DNA of 12,171 nt from Promethearchaeota archaeon (GCA_016839635.1 JAEOTV010000052.1:1-12171); one strand, 5' to 3'. Positions 1-6,979 are shown, numbered from the stretch's first letter. Numbers and translations: made by a program. Notes: a model not told the origin generated them from the letters alone.

Positions 1-30
1 CCTGTGCAAGTTCGAGATTTTCGATATTAA
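1..30 (+). CDS. 3' end of a second cold-shock-like gene copy (partial, cut by window start)
   Basis: Reading from base 1 gives PVQVRDFRY and then TAA. This is identical, base for base, to the end of the csp gene on the opposite strand at 149-178. If the sequence to the left continues in frame, this is a convergent csp paralogue. If the window starts at a contig edge, it may instead be a mirrored copy created during amplification or assembly. Only ten codons are visible, so no function can be claimed from this piece alone. Confidence 0.4.
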   Translation, partial: PVQVRDFRY

Positions 31-178
31 CCTTCTTTTTGTTACAAAATCAACAAAACATAACAATCGCAGAATAAGATCTTACTAATTACTACCTACT
101 ACTTATTATATATTATTATGTTTTGTTGATTTTGTAACAAAAAGAAGGTTAATATCGAAAATCTCGAACTTGCACAGG
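1..178. repeat. Perfect 63-bp inverted repeat, arms 1-63 and 116-178
   Basis: Positions 1-63 are the exact reverse complement of 116-178, with a 52-bp spacer (64-115). The first mismatch is at 64/115. The outer 30 bases of each arm encode the last nine residues and stop of a cold-shock protein, and the inner 33 bases are downstream sequence. The left arm reaches the first base of the window, so the true repeat may be longer. It could be the meeting point of two recently duplicated convergent csp genes, a strong transcript-end hairpin, or a fold-back artefact at a contig end. The spacer also holds a 10-bp palindrome at 75-84. The repeat is seen directly; its origin is undecided. Confidence 0.97.
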
Positions 179-391
179 AGCGGCTTCAGTTACTACAACA
201 TTACTTGCAGCAGGACCTTTATCACCTTGAGTGATCTCAAATTCTACTTTATCGCTTTCATTTAGTGTAGCAAATTCATCACCCTTCTTAACAATAGCGC
301 TGTGATGAACGAATATATCTCCTTCTTCTTCAGTTTCTATAAATCCATAACCTTTACGGTTATTAAACCATTTAACTGTACCTTCGGTCAA
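149..391 (-). CDS. csp: Cold-shock domain protein (CspA family), 80 aa
   Basis: This is a small single-domain nucleic-acid-binding protein of the OB fold, expected to bind single-stranded RNA or DNA in the cytoplasm and melt RNA structure. Counting from the chosen start, the opening [11 protein letters not shown]1 motif KGYGFIE (about 13-19) and RNP2 motif DIFVHHSAI (about 25-33) are all present. Family members are about 65-70 aa; this one has a short extra tail after NVVV, ending RDFRY. I chose the TTG at 391 because it places the family's usual opening right after the initiator. An upstream in-frame TTG at 403 would add four residues. There is no SD, and an AT-rich TATA-like stretch lies about 20-28 bases upstream, so a leaderless mRNA is likely. 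The 3' end lies inside the 63-bp inverted repeat. Confidence 0.93.
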   Translation of the reverse strand: MTEGTVKWFNNRKGYGFIETEEEGDIFVHHSAIVKKGDEFATLNESDKVEFEITQGDKGPAASNVVVTEAAPVQVRDFRY

Positions 392-404
392 ATATAAAAC
401 CAAT

Positions 405-429
405 TTTTATATATTAAAATTTTTTATAA
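405..429 (-). promoter_or_regulatory. Probable TATA region for csp
   Basis: Read on the minus strand, this AT-rich stretch contains TTATAAAA and TTTAATATATAAA, placed 15-38 bases upstream of the proposed TTG start at 391. No purine-rich SD lies between. Choosing one box would be a guess, because the whole stretch is AT-rich. The rest of the 392-673 spacer shows no convincing gene. Confidence 0.4.
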
Positions 430-673
430 GTTCGTATTGAACTATTTAAGAAAATGTATGATGGTGTAAATAGTTTATGTATTTCCAATTATATATTGAA
501 AAATTTACAATATTTATTTGATTTAAAAAATTTTAAAAAAAATAAAGTCATTCTCTATCATCGGAAAACTTATAACTGTCTTTCTAGGTTTTATAAATCT
601 TATAGAATTTTACCCAAAATCAATCCCTTATTTAGATTTATAATATATTTGATGATTTCGTTCAAAAAAAATG

Positions 674-1654
674 TTACTTTAATGTAATTCGTAATAGATC
701 TTTAGCTAGAATTGTGTTAGGGAAAATTTCTTTAGCTTCTTCCAATAACCTTAAAGCATCATCTTGGTATCTAGCAGAAATATGGGTTAAAATAAGTTGT
801 TTTGCATTCATTTTTTTTGCATCATTTGCGGCATCCACGGATGTAGAATGTTTTTTCTCTTCAGCTTTTTCTGCTAAAACTTTAGCAAATGTTGCTTCAT
901 GAATTAAAATATCTGAATTTCTTCCTAAAACTATTAAAGAATCACAAGGTTTCATATCTCCAGAGTAGGTTATTTTTCTTCCTGGTATCTCAGAGCCGAC
1001 AATTCCTTCCTTAATAGGATCTATCATCTTTCCATTGAATTCAATAATTTGTCCTTCTTGTAATTTTTTCCAGAGGTTACTTTCAGGGACTCCTAGGTTT
1101 CTGGCGCGTTCAGGAACGAATTTACCATAACGTGGTTTTTCAATGAAGGCATATGCGAAAGCAATTATTGAATGTTCTACCAAAGCATATTCTATTGAAA
1201 AATATTTCGAGTCATAAATGATGTTTCTATTAATATCGAGGGTTCTCTTTGGTATTTCAGAATCTAATCCTTCAAATTCTATTAATTTCTGGTTTTGATA
1301 ATCAATTTCTACAATCTTTATTGGATATTTGGCTTTTAAGCCAAGTATTTTTCTATGGATGAATAAATAAAGAAAAAGATTTCGTGGGCCGAATATTATC
1401 ATTGGTGCAGTTCTACCATTTAAACTTAAGCGAAAAAGGAAAGGAGGGAGCCCTAATAGATGATCTCCATGAAAGTGGCTAATAAAAATTTTCATCGGTT
1501 TATTAAATTTTAAACCAGCTTCTGCGAATTTGCGCTGGAAATCTTCTCCGCAGTCAAATAAGAGAATCTGATTTTTGTATTTCAATGCTACAGAGGGTAA
1601 GTTTCTTTCTTTAAGAGGAGTTGCAGCTGCACTACCTAAAATAATAAGCTCCAT
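674..1654 (-). CDS. rnz: Ribonuclease Z (tRNA 3'-processing endonuclease), 326 aa
   Basis: A metallo-beta-lactamase-fold nuclease that cuts precursor tRNA just 3' of the discriminator base so that CCA can be added. In order: GSAAATP then RN near 8-18 (substrate loop region), FDCGE near 33-37, the zinc motif HFHGDH at about 60-65 (H60, H62, D64, H65), a later histidine in a VEHSI stretch, the SGD metal aspartate, the HEATF motif, and the terminal THISARY motif. All metal ligands seem intact and the length fits archaeal RNase Z. I start at the ATG at 1654, where MELIILGS matches the family's first strand. A longer form from a TTG at 1690 would overlap the upstream gene and add 12 unrelated residues. 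It lies 10 bp behind the coiled-coil gene, so the two are probably co-transcribed. Only a weak purine stretch precedes the ATG. Confidence 0.95.
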   Translation of the reverse strand: MELIILGSAAATPLKERNLPSVALKYKNQILLFDCGEDFQRKFAEAGLKFNKPMKIFISHFHGDHLLGLPPFLFRLSLNGRTAPMIIFGPRNLFLYLFIHRKILGLKAKYPIKIVEIDYQNQKLIEFEGLDSEIPKRTLDINRNIIYDSKYFSIEYALVEHSIIAFAYAFIEKPRYGKFVPERARNLGVPESNLWKKLQEGQIIEFNGKMIDPIKEGIVGSEIPGRKITYSGDMKPCDSLIVLGRNSDILIHEATFAKVLAEKAEEKKHSTSVDAANDAKKMNAKQLILTHISARYQDDALRLLEEAKEIFPNTILAKDLLRITLK

Positions 1655-1664
1655 TTTATTGTAT

Positions 1665-2981
1665 TTAAACCCTTTTCCGTAACTGAGCAATCTCTAATTT
1701 TTGTTCATTAGTTCGTTTTTGTAAGTTTTCAACTCTATTTTTAAGCTCTCTAACTCTTAAATCTAAGTTAGGATCTTCTCTTATAGGTTGGACTTGAGTT
1801 TGAATGTTTAGACTATCCAATTGACGTTGTAAATCATTGATTTTTTCATCTTTTGATCTCAATTGGTTCTCTAATTGTCTATATTTTCCTTTTATCTGAA
1901 CAGCCTCATTTTTAATGGTTTCAATTTCTTCCTCCTTTGTTTTAAGTTGCTTTTGAAGAAAGATTGCCATTTCTCTTTGCATTTTGAGTTTTCCTTCTAA
2001 CTCTCCTTGAGGTTCCACAGATTCCATAGGCTTTACTTCTTGATATTTTTTGAGATCTGCTTTAAGGGATAGTATTCGTTGTTTAGCTTTATTTAATTTG
2101 CTTTGTAGATCATCCTGTAACGTTTTCATCATTTCACTTGAAACTATATCATCTTGTTCAAAATTCGCGGCAATTTCCGCTTTTTGTAAAGAAATAATTT
2201 CTTTCTTTAATTCTTTAATTTCATTATTTTTATGTTTAATTAGATCTTTTTGTTCATTGATCTCCTTTTTAAATTCTTTTACTTTTGTAATATCTTTTTC
2301 ATGTTTCTTATCTTTTTTATCTGATTTTTCAATTTTATGCTTTAATTCTGCTATATATCTTTTAGATTTGGTTAATTGGTTCTGAAGATCTTCTATTAAT
2401 TCCTTTGTCATTGAATCATTGCTTTTATCTTTAGATTCAATACTAGAATTTTCTAATTTTTGTTTTAAATCTAAATTTTCTGATTTCAATATTTCATTCT
2501 CTGCTTCTTTTTGGCTCAGTTGTTCACTGATCTCTTCACTACCAGCTTTTTGAAATCTCAATTTATTAATTATTGAACGTTGGTTATTAACTTTATCTTG
2601 GAGTTCTTTTACTAGCATATTAAGTGGGGTTTTACTCCTCAAATCTTCAACTCTAATAACCGAAGATTCACTCAGTTGAGATTTCATTCTATCAAATTCT
2701 TGTTGAAGTTGTACTTTCTCTTTTCTTAAAAATCCCATGCTATTCTTTAATTCTCGGATTTGTCTATCTTTTTCATCGAGTTCAATAGCTAATTTTGAAT
2801 CTGACGATTGTTGTTTCCTACTTTTTTTTTTTACATCTTCCTCTGGAATTAAAGCTTCCAATCTCATAATATTGTCTTCAAGTTCTTCTATTCTATCAAG
2901 TAGATTATGGATCTCTTTATCTTTTTTATCAAGCTCTACCTTTAAATCATTGATCCGGGCTTTTAACGCATCTTCAGACAT
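1665..2981 (-). CDS. Long coiled-coil protein with internal repeats, 438 aa, function unknown
   Basis: The protein is almost entirely charged heptads (Lys, Glu, Gln, Leu), with no signal peptide, membrane segment or catalytic motif visible. Breaks near 45-60, 105-120, 145-150, 180-190, 270-280 and 312-330 split it into several helical rods. A recurring unit of the type L-x-x-L-Q-x-x-L-(8)-I-x-x-L-K is visible near 123-145, 195-219 and 288-311, with a weaker copy near 409-438. The opening L-D-K-K-D-K-E-I pattern is echoed near 68-76. It contains no cysteine and thus no zinc hook, and no ATPase head, so it is not an SMC or Rad50 protein. The ATG at 2981 follows an SD-like AAGGTGA. It sits directly upstream of rnz. 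A scaffold or cytoskeletal role is possible but unproven. Confidence 0.85.
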   Translation of the reverse strand: MSEDALKARINDLKVELDKKDKEIHNLLDRIEELEDNIMRLEALIPEEDVKKKSRKQQSSDSKLAIELDEKDRQIRELKNSMGFLRKEKVQLQQEFDRMKSQLSESSVIRVEDLRSKTPLNMLVKELQDKVNNQRSIINKLRFQKAGSEEISEQLSQKEAENEILKSENLDLKQKLENSSIESKDKSNDSMTKELIEDLQNQLTKSKRYIAELKHKIEKSDKKDKKHEKDITKVKEFKKEINEQKDLIKHKNNEIKELKKEIISLQKAEIAANFEQDDIVSSEMMKTLQDDLQSKLNKAKQRILSLKADLKKYQEVKPMESVEPQGELEGKLKMQREMAIFLQKQLKTKEEEIETIKNEAVQIKGKYRQLENQLRSKDEKINDLQRQLDSLNIQTQVQPIREDPNLDLRVRELKNRVENLQKRTNEQKLEIAQLRKRV

Positions 2982-3087
2982 GAAAAAGAATCACCTTTAC
3001 TTTATATTAGAATAATACAATTTTAGAAATTAAAATTTAACTTATCAATCCCATAACCATCTTATCTTATTACTAAAATAAAAATGT
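2982..3087 (-). promoter_or_regulatory. Leader/promoter of the coiled-coil-rnz pair
   Basis: This 106-bp gap separates the end of the ABC permease from the coiled-coil gene. On the minus strand, AAGGTGA lies about 9 bases before the ATG at 2981, and AT-rich TATA-like stretches occur further upstream (around 3005-3013 and 3028-3040). It probably holds the promoter, unless the ABC operon reads through. No strong terminator hairpin is visible. Confidence 0.4.
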
Positions 3088-4998
3088 TTAGTACAGACTA
3101 AAATCCTTTATAGAAAATTTATTAATTTTCTTAAGTATAGGAATAAGACTTAAGAAGTTAAAAATCATAAAAATCAAAAATAAAACTATGAAAAAAAGAA
3201 ATGGTACGTATAAGGGAGGTAAATAAATTTGTTCAAATAGAAATAATGAATTTACAATCATTCCGATTCCTAGACTTAATATTAAAGAAGGAAATATGAC
3301 AAAAACTGACTCTAAAAAAAGTATTTTTTTAAGTGATCTAGTTTTTGAACCGATAGCTCGCATAATAAGAAAATCTTGAGCTTTCTCTAATATTCCTGAT
3401 TTTTGATAATTATATAATGATAAAATTGCAATAGTAGATATCAGCATAATTAATATTATTGGGTATATCGATAAAGAGCTCACGAAATTTAAATTTGCTT
3501 GGAATACTTGATCTAATCTTAAATATGTAAATTTCTCTCCAATAGAGTTAGTAACATTATCAAGTGTTTCCCTAATTCCCTCGAAGGTTCCAGGATTTAG
3601 TTTTAACATAATTAAATTCACCTCATCATTAACCATGTTTAATAAATTCCTCGACTCATTAATACTTATATATCCACCCCACCCAGAATAAAAACTATCG
3701 ATAACAACCCCCGCAATATGGAATACTTTACCAAACCCAGTAATTTCTAATCTTTGAAATAACGGAACATCAAAAAAGTTTTGAGCTAAACCATCAGCAA
3801 TCGTCATATTAAAATAAGCATCCTCTTCAGTAAAAAAACTTCCTTCTATTTCAAAATTTTGAATTATATTTTTAGGATTCACTCCAATTATAGGAATATT
3901 GTCTTCTCGATCCTGACCAACAGTAATATAGGAGCCATCTTCTGCTATATATGTTCCAGTAAGTTCCTCTACATCATAAAAACTTATTATTCTTTCATCA
4001 ATTTTTTCAATTTCATCATGATTATCTAAAATTTGTACATCACTCAAGTTAAAGAGGTATTGTGAATCTGTAAAATTTATACTTGCCTCATCAACTAAAA
4101 GGGAGGGATCAGAAAACATCTTATACATTAAAGAATAATTATATACAACATCTTCATGTCCTATAATCACAATGTTTTCGTTTTGTGATTTATTTATCCA
4201 CTCCTGAGAGGAAAAATTTAGTATGATTGTTCCTAAACCTAATGTAAATATCAACAACCCAATGATAGAAAACAAAATTAAATATCTCTTAAATTCACCC
4301 TTTTTTCTTATTGTATTAACAACGGCAATTTTAATATTAAAACCAAATGAAGTTAACCATTTTGGAACAAGTTTTAAAGGCTTTCCTGCATTATAGTTAT
4401 AAGGAATATCTTTAGAGAAAGTTTGATTTATTTTTTGTTTCCCAATTCTCCTTATTGCATAACCACTCACAAAAAAAATACCAATTATGCAAGAGAAAAA
4501 AATAAATGGAGTGTAGAAGAAGTCAATTTGAATTATAATCGGAAAATTGAAAAAAAACATCAATAAAGCGAATATTCCGAATATTACTAATCCTAAAATT
4601 AGACCTAATATAAAACCAATAAAAAATAAAATATACACTTCAAATAAATAAAAACTATATAATTTCCGAGGGAGAGTTCCTAAAGATTTCATAATAGCAA
4701 TATCTTTCTTTTTGGAAATAATTAATGTAGTACTAACACCAACGACTATACCAATTGTTAATACTATCAACAAGATCTGAATTAAACTATTAAACTGTTT
4801 ATAAGCAAGACTAATTCCACTTGAGAAATAATACGGATTCAGAAATGAAGGTTGAATAAAAATGTTTAATCCAAGAGATGAGGTAAAATAAATTATGAAT
4901 TCTGTAATTGTGACGATTAAAATTATGATAATTAAAAATGGAAAATTCGATTTCTTTTTCCGATATAAGTCTTTCACCGCAAAATCAAATGATGACAT
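3088..4998 (-). CDS. FtsX/MacB-type ABC transporter permease, 636 aa
   Basis: Membrane subunit of a type VII (MacB/LolCE-like) ABC system. About eight hydrophobic segments are visible: 19-41, 70-94, 117-148, 160-182, 239-261, 509-530, 557-586 and 597-622. Two FtsX modules, 70-182 and 509-622, each have a cytoplasmic coupling segment after their first helix, containing KSLGT (about 104-108) and RAIGS (about 547-551). A soluble region of about 245 residues (262-508), rich in Asp, Glu, Asn and N-x-S/T sites, sits between segments five and six and should be extracellular. Starting with one helix and a short loop, then module one, and placing the big loop second differs from classic MacB. Such systems move lipids, peptides or lipoproteins, or transmit force; the substrate cannot be told. 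The start lies 15 bp after the ATPase stop with no SD, suggesting coupled translation. Confidence 0.9.
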   Translation of the reverse strand: MSSFDFAVKDLYRKKKSNFPFLIIIILIVTITEFIIYFTSSLGLNIFIQPSFLNPYYFSSGISLAYKQFNSLIQILLIVLTIGIVVGVSTTLIISKKKDIAIMKSLGTLPRKLYSFYLFEVYILFFIGFILGLILGLVIFGIFALLMFFFNFPIIIQIDFFYTPFIFFSCIIGIFFVSGYAIRRIGKQKINQTFSKDIPYNYNAGKPLKLVPKWLTSFGFNIKIAVVNTIRKKGEFKRYLILFSIIGLLIFTLGLGTIILNFSSQEWINKSQNENIVIIGHEDVVYNYSLMYKMFSDPSLLVDEASINFTDSQYLFNLSDVQILDNHDEIEKIDERIISFYDVEELTGTYIAEDGSYITVGQDREDNIPIIGVNPKNIIQNFEIEGSFFTEEDAYFNMTIADGLAQNFFDVPLFQRLEITGFGKVFHIAGVVIDSFYSGWGGYISINESRNLLNMVNDEVNLIMLKLNPGTFEGIRETLDNVTNSIGEKFTYLRLDQVFQANLNFVSSLSIYPIILIMLISTIAILSLYNYQKSGILEKAQDFLIMRAIGSKTRSLKKILFLESVFVIFPSLILSLGIGMIVNSLFLFEQIYLPPLYVPFLFFIVLFLIFMIFNFLSLIPILKKINKFSIKDFSLY

Positions 4999-5013
4999 AT
5001 TTTCTATAATTTT

Positions 5014-5808
5014 TTATTCGAATTTTTTTATTATTTCTTCATTTATAATTTTACCATCATCAAAAGAAAGAATTCTATCAGCTAAATTTATTAAATAATC
5101 ATCATGTGTAGCGATTATGATTGTTCTAACATCATCTTTTAACTCTTTAAAGAGATCTCTAATAAATTGACTTGTTTTTTTATCTAGATTAGCAGTTGGT
5201 TCATCAGCTAAGATCATCGGAGGGTTATTTGCTAATGCTCTTGCTATTGCAACCCTCTGTTGTTCTCCAGCAGAAAGTTGAAACGGTAAGTGTTCTCTCC
5301 TATCAAGAAGGCCCATCTTTCTTAATAATTCTTCTGCGTGTTTTCTCTGTTCCTTAAAAGCTACTCCTGAAAGATTCATTGGAAACATAACATTTTCCTC
5401 AGCAGTGAGAGTACTGATAAGATTGTAATTTTGAAAAACAAAACCTGTATTTAAGAGTCTCCAAGTTGTTAACGATTCTTCCTCCATATCTGAGATTTTT
5501 ACACCATAAGAATATAATATTCCTTTATTAGGTGAATCCAAACCTCCTATTAGATTTAAAAAAGAGGTCTTACCTGCCCCACTAGGCCCTTTAATGACTA
5601 AAAACTCTCCATTATGAATTGATAATGATACATTATCAACCGCTCGAACAATAAAGTTTCCAATTTCATAATCTTTAAATAGCTCTTCACAAACAATTGC
5701 ATATTTTGCGCTTATTTCTTTCAAAAAATCAGTTTTTGAGATAATTTTATCTCCTTTTACTGAATTCTCTTGCTCAGTATTATTTATGGAGTTATCTATT
5801 TCTGGCAC
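5014..5808 (-). CDS. ABC transporter ATPase, LolD/MacB type, 264 aa
   Basis: Cytoplasmic ATP-hydrolysing subunit partnering the adjacent FtsX-type permease. Motifs in order: Walker A GPSGAGKTS (74-82), Q-loop glutamine at 126 in FVFQNYNL, signature LSAGEQQR (178-185), Walker B MILADEP (198-204), D-loop NLD (207-209) and H-loop His235 in IIATHD. This matches the LolD/MacB/FtsE branch. About 40 residues precede the usual domain start, so the N-terminus is longer than in typical 225-240 aa relatives. The start is a GTG at 5808. A TTTAAATA box at 5828-5835 lies about 24 bases upstream with no SD between, which suits a leaderless mRNA starting at or near the GTG. It is first in a two-gene operon. 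Confidence 0.94.
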   Translation of the reverse strand: MPEIDNSINNTEQENSVKGDKIISKTDFLKEISAKYAIVCEELFKDYEIGNFIVRAVDNVSLSIHNGEFLVIKGPSGAGKTSFLNLIGGLDSPNKGILYSYGVKISDMEEESLTTWRLLNTGFVFQNYNLISTLTAEENVMFPMNLSGVAFKEQRKHAEELLRKMGLLDRREHLPFQLSAGEQQRVAIARALANNPPMILADEPTANLDKKTSQFIRDLFKELKDDVRTIIIATHDDYLINLADRILSFDDGKIINEEIIKKFE

Positions 5809-5827
5809 GATGATTATAATAATTATT

Positions 5828-5835
5828 TATTTAAA
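5828..5835 (-). promoter_or_regulatory. TATA box for the ABC operon
   Basis: On the minus strand this reads TTTAAATA, centred about 24 bases from the GTG start at 5808. That is the usual archaeal distance from TATA box to transcript start, and it supports a leaderless ABC mRNA. Confidence 0.5.
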
Positions 5836-6021
5836 TTATTAGTGTTCTATTTAGTTATTTGTGATGATAATCTGAAAACTACATTATTCTACATGATGAA
5901 TTTATAAGAATTGGTATTAATTTATTGAATTTATATTTCTTTAATATTTTAAATAAGACCCTTAGATTGATTGAATACGTATATTTAAGGATTAATTTTT
6001 GGCTATTTCAACTTTTGTTAA
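5836..6021. other. AT-rich intergenic stretch with no feature seen
   Basis: This part of the 535-bp gap between the divergent ABC and corrinoid-protein genes shows no ORF of note, no tRNA-like fold and no strong hairpin on either strand. Only short AT-rich inverted matches occur, of the kind expected from base composition. Confidence 0.5.
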
Positions 6022-6035
6022 ATTAACTTTAAATA
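6022..6035 (+). promoter_or_regulatory. BRE/TATA element ahead of the candidate RNA
   Basis: TTTAAATA at 6028-6035 is preceded by an A-rich BRE-like stretch. Its centre is about 27 bases before 6059, the first base of the closing helix of the RNA proposed downstream. This is the spacing expected between an archaeal TATA box and its transcript start. Confidence 0.5.
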
Positions 6036-6058
6036 TTAAAGTATCATAATTATACAAT

Positions 6059-6221
6059 AGAGGGAAGATTGAGAAAATACAAATAATATCCCCTAAGGAA
6101 AAGAGGGATTCCCTTTTTCGTGGAATTTCCTAATTAAAATGGTAACTAAACTAAATTTTGCAAAATCTTAAACACACATGTTGAGATTTTGTTTTTTTCT
6201 CATCTCCCTCTCTCTCTTTTT
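6059..6221 (+). ncRNA. Candidate structured small RNA or long structured leader
   Basis: A closing helix pairs 6059-6077 with 6195-6211: about 17 bp, interrupted only by single-base bulges at 6066 and 6070. Inside it, 6161-6171 pairs with 6181-6191 (11 bp, one G-U, 9-nt loop), stacking almost directly on the closing helix. A third element at 6088-6131 has competing folds: 6096-6101 with 6126-6131, 6102-6107 with 6111-6116, 6105-6112 with 6122-6129, or 6088-6092 with 6105-6109. A pyrimidine tract ends in five Ts at 6217-6221, resembling an archaeal U-rich terminator. With the upstream TATA box this outlines a transcript of about 160 nt. I do not recognise a known family; no cobalamin, SAM or tRNA consensus is seen. 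It could be a free RNA or the 5' leader of the corrinoid-protein gene, 120 bp downstream. Confidence 0.45.
6160..6192 (+). repeat. 11-bp hairpin inside the candidate RNA
   Basis: The arms 6161-6171 and 6181-6191 are complementary with one G-U pair (6169/6183) around a 9-base loop. A run of seven Ts (6192-6198) follows at once, so on its own the element would also resemble an intrinsic terminator. Confidence 0.7.
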
Positions 6222-6237
6222 AAAATTTCGAATTTAT

Positions 6238-6273
6238 CTTATTTTGAATAATATATTTTTATATTAAAATAAG
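6238..6273 (+). promoter_or_regulatory. Inverted repeat spanning the probable promoter of the corrinoid-protein gene
   Basis: CTTATTTT at 6238-6245 is mirrored by AAAATAAG at 6266-6273, flanking a 20-bp core with TATATTTTTATATT that can serve as a TATA box. An 8-bp perfect dyad around a TATA box is what a dimeric repressor site looks like, but in such AT-rich DNA chance is a real alternative. The gene's SD, AAAGGAG, is separate, at 6331-6337. Confidence 0.3.
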
Positions 6274-6343
6274 ATTTAAAGGAGAAATTTAATTTACTTT
6301 AGTATTAATTACCTTATTTATTTCGTTAAGAAAGGAGATATTT

Positions 6344-6979
6344 ATGGATTTTGAAAAATTAACCGAATTAGTAATTGAATTGGAAGTGGATGATATTGCC
6401 GATGCTGTGAAGGAAGCATTAAATGAAGGAAAGGATCCATTCGATATATTAAACTCCTTAAAAGAAGGAATGGATGAGGTTGGACGTCTTTATGAAGAAA
6501 AAGAATATTATTTGACAGAACTTGTTCTAGCTGGAGAAACAATGAAGGAAGCATTTAGTATTTTGAAACCTGCTTTAGCTGCTTCAGATAAATCAGAGGA
6601 TAAAGTGAAAATAATTATTGGAACTGTTAAAGGAGATAACCATGACATAGGAAAAAATATTTTGGGTTCCTTACTCTTAAGTTCAGGGTTTGAACTATAT
6701 GATTTGGGAATGGATGTTGATGAAAATACAATTGTTGAAAAAGTAAAGGAAACGGGAGCTAGTATTGTCGCGTTAAGTACTTTATTAACTATGACTGTAG
6801 AGCATATAAAAGTTGTTCATGAAGCTTTACAAAAAGCAGGAGTTCGTGACAAAGTTAAATTAATTGTTGGAGGGGCTCCTTTAAGTATGGAACTTGCAAA
6901 AAATCTTGGAGCTGATGATTTTGCAGATGATGCAGTGGATGGAGTGAGACATATCAAAAGACTTGCTGGAATAGAATAA
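6344..6979 (+). CDS. Cobalamin-binding methyl-carrier (corrinoid) protein, 211 aa
   Basis: Methyl-carrier protein of the MtaC/MtbC/MttC type: it takes a methyl group on cobalt from a substrate-specific methyltransferase and passes it to a second one. An N-terminal helical cap (about 1-85, with LYEEKEYYLTELVLAGE near 49-65) precedes a Rossmann-like B12 domain. That domain has the cobalt-ligand motif GDNHDIGKN (97-105, D98-x-H100-x-x-G103), the S-x-L motif near 145-147 and GG at 176-177. Length is typical (210-220 aa). The ATG follows a strong AAAGGAG SD at 6331-6337. Neither a substrate methyltransferase nor a reductive activator is adjacent, and the following gene has its own leader, so it seems monocistronic and its methyl donor cannot be named. 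A structured RNA candidate and a dyad at the promoter lie upstream. Confidence 0.94.
   Translation: MDFEKLTELVIELEVDDIADAVKEALNEGKDPFDILNSLKEGMDEVGRLYEEKEYYLTELVLAGETMKEAFSILKPALAASDKSEDKVKIIIGTVKGDNHDIGKNILGSLLLSSGFELYDLGMDVDENTIVEKVKETGASIVALSTLLTMTVEHIKVVHEALQKAGVRDKVKLIVGGAPLSMELAKNLGADDFADDAVDGVRHIKRLAGIE

Noticed and set aside
454..687. 77-codon plus-strand ORF in the csp-rnz spacer
   Set aside because: Its composition mirrors AT-rich DNA (Lys, Asn, Phe, Tyr, Ile), there is no SD, no recognisable motif, and its end overlaps the rnz 3' end.
1655..1690. Longer RNase Z starting at TTG 1690
   Set aside because: The extra 12 residues match nothing in the family and overlap the upstream gene; the ATG at 1654 starts exactly at the conserved first strand.
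2050..3015. Plus-strand ORFs opposite the coiled-coil gene
   Set aside because: They are antisense reflections of Lys/Glu-rich heptads, giving Ser/Phe/Leu-rich peptides with no start signal.
6059..6221. Cobalamin riboswitch ahead of the corrinoid-protein gene
   Set aside because: The attractive context is not matched by sequence: no B12-box-like conserved core is visible and the fold is much smaller than that class. It is kept only as an unassigned structured RNA.
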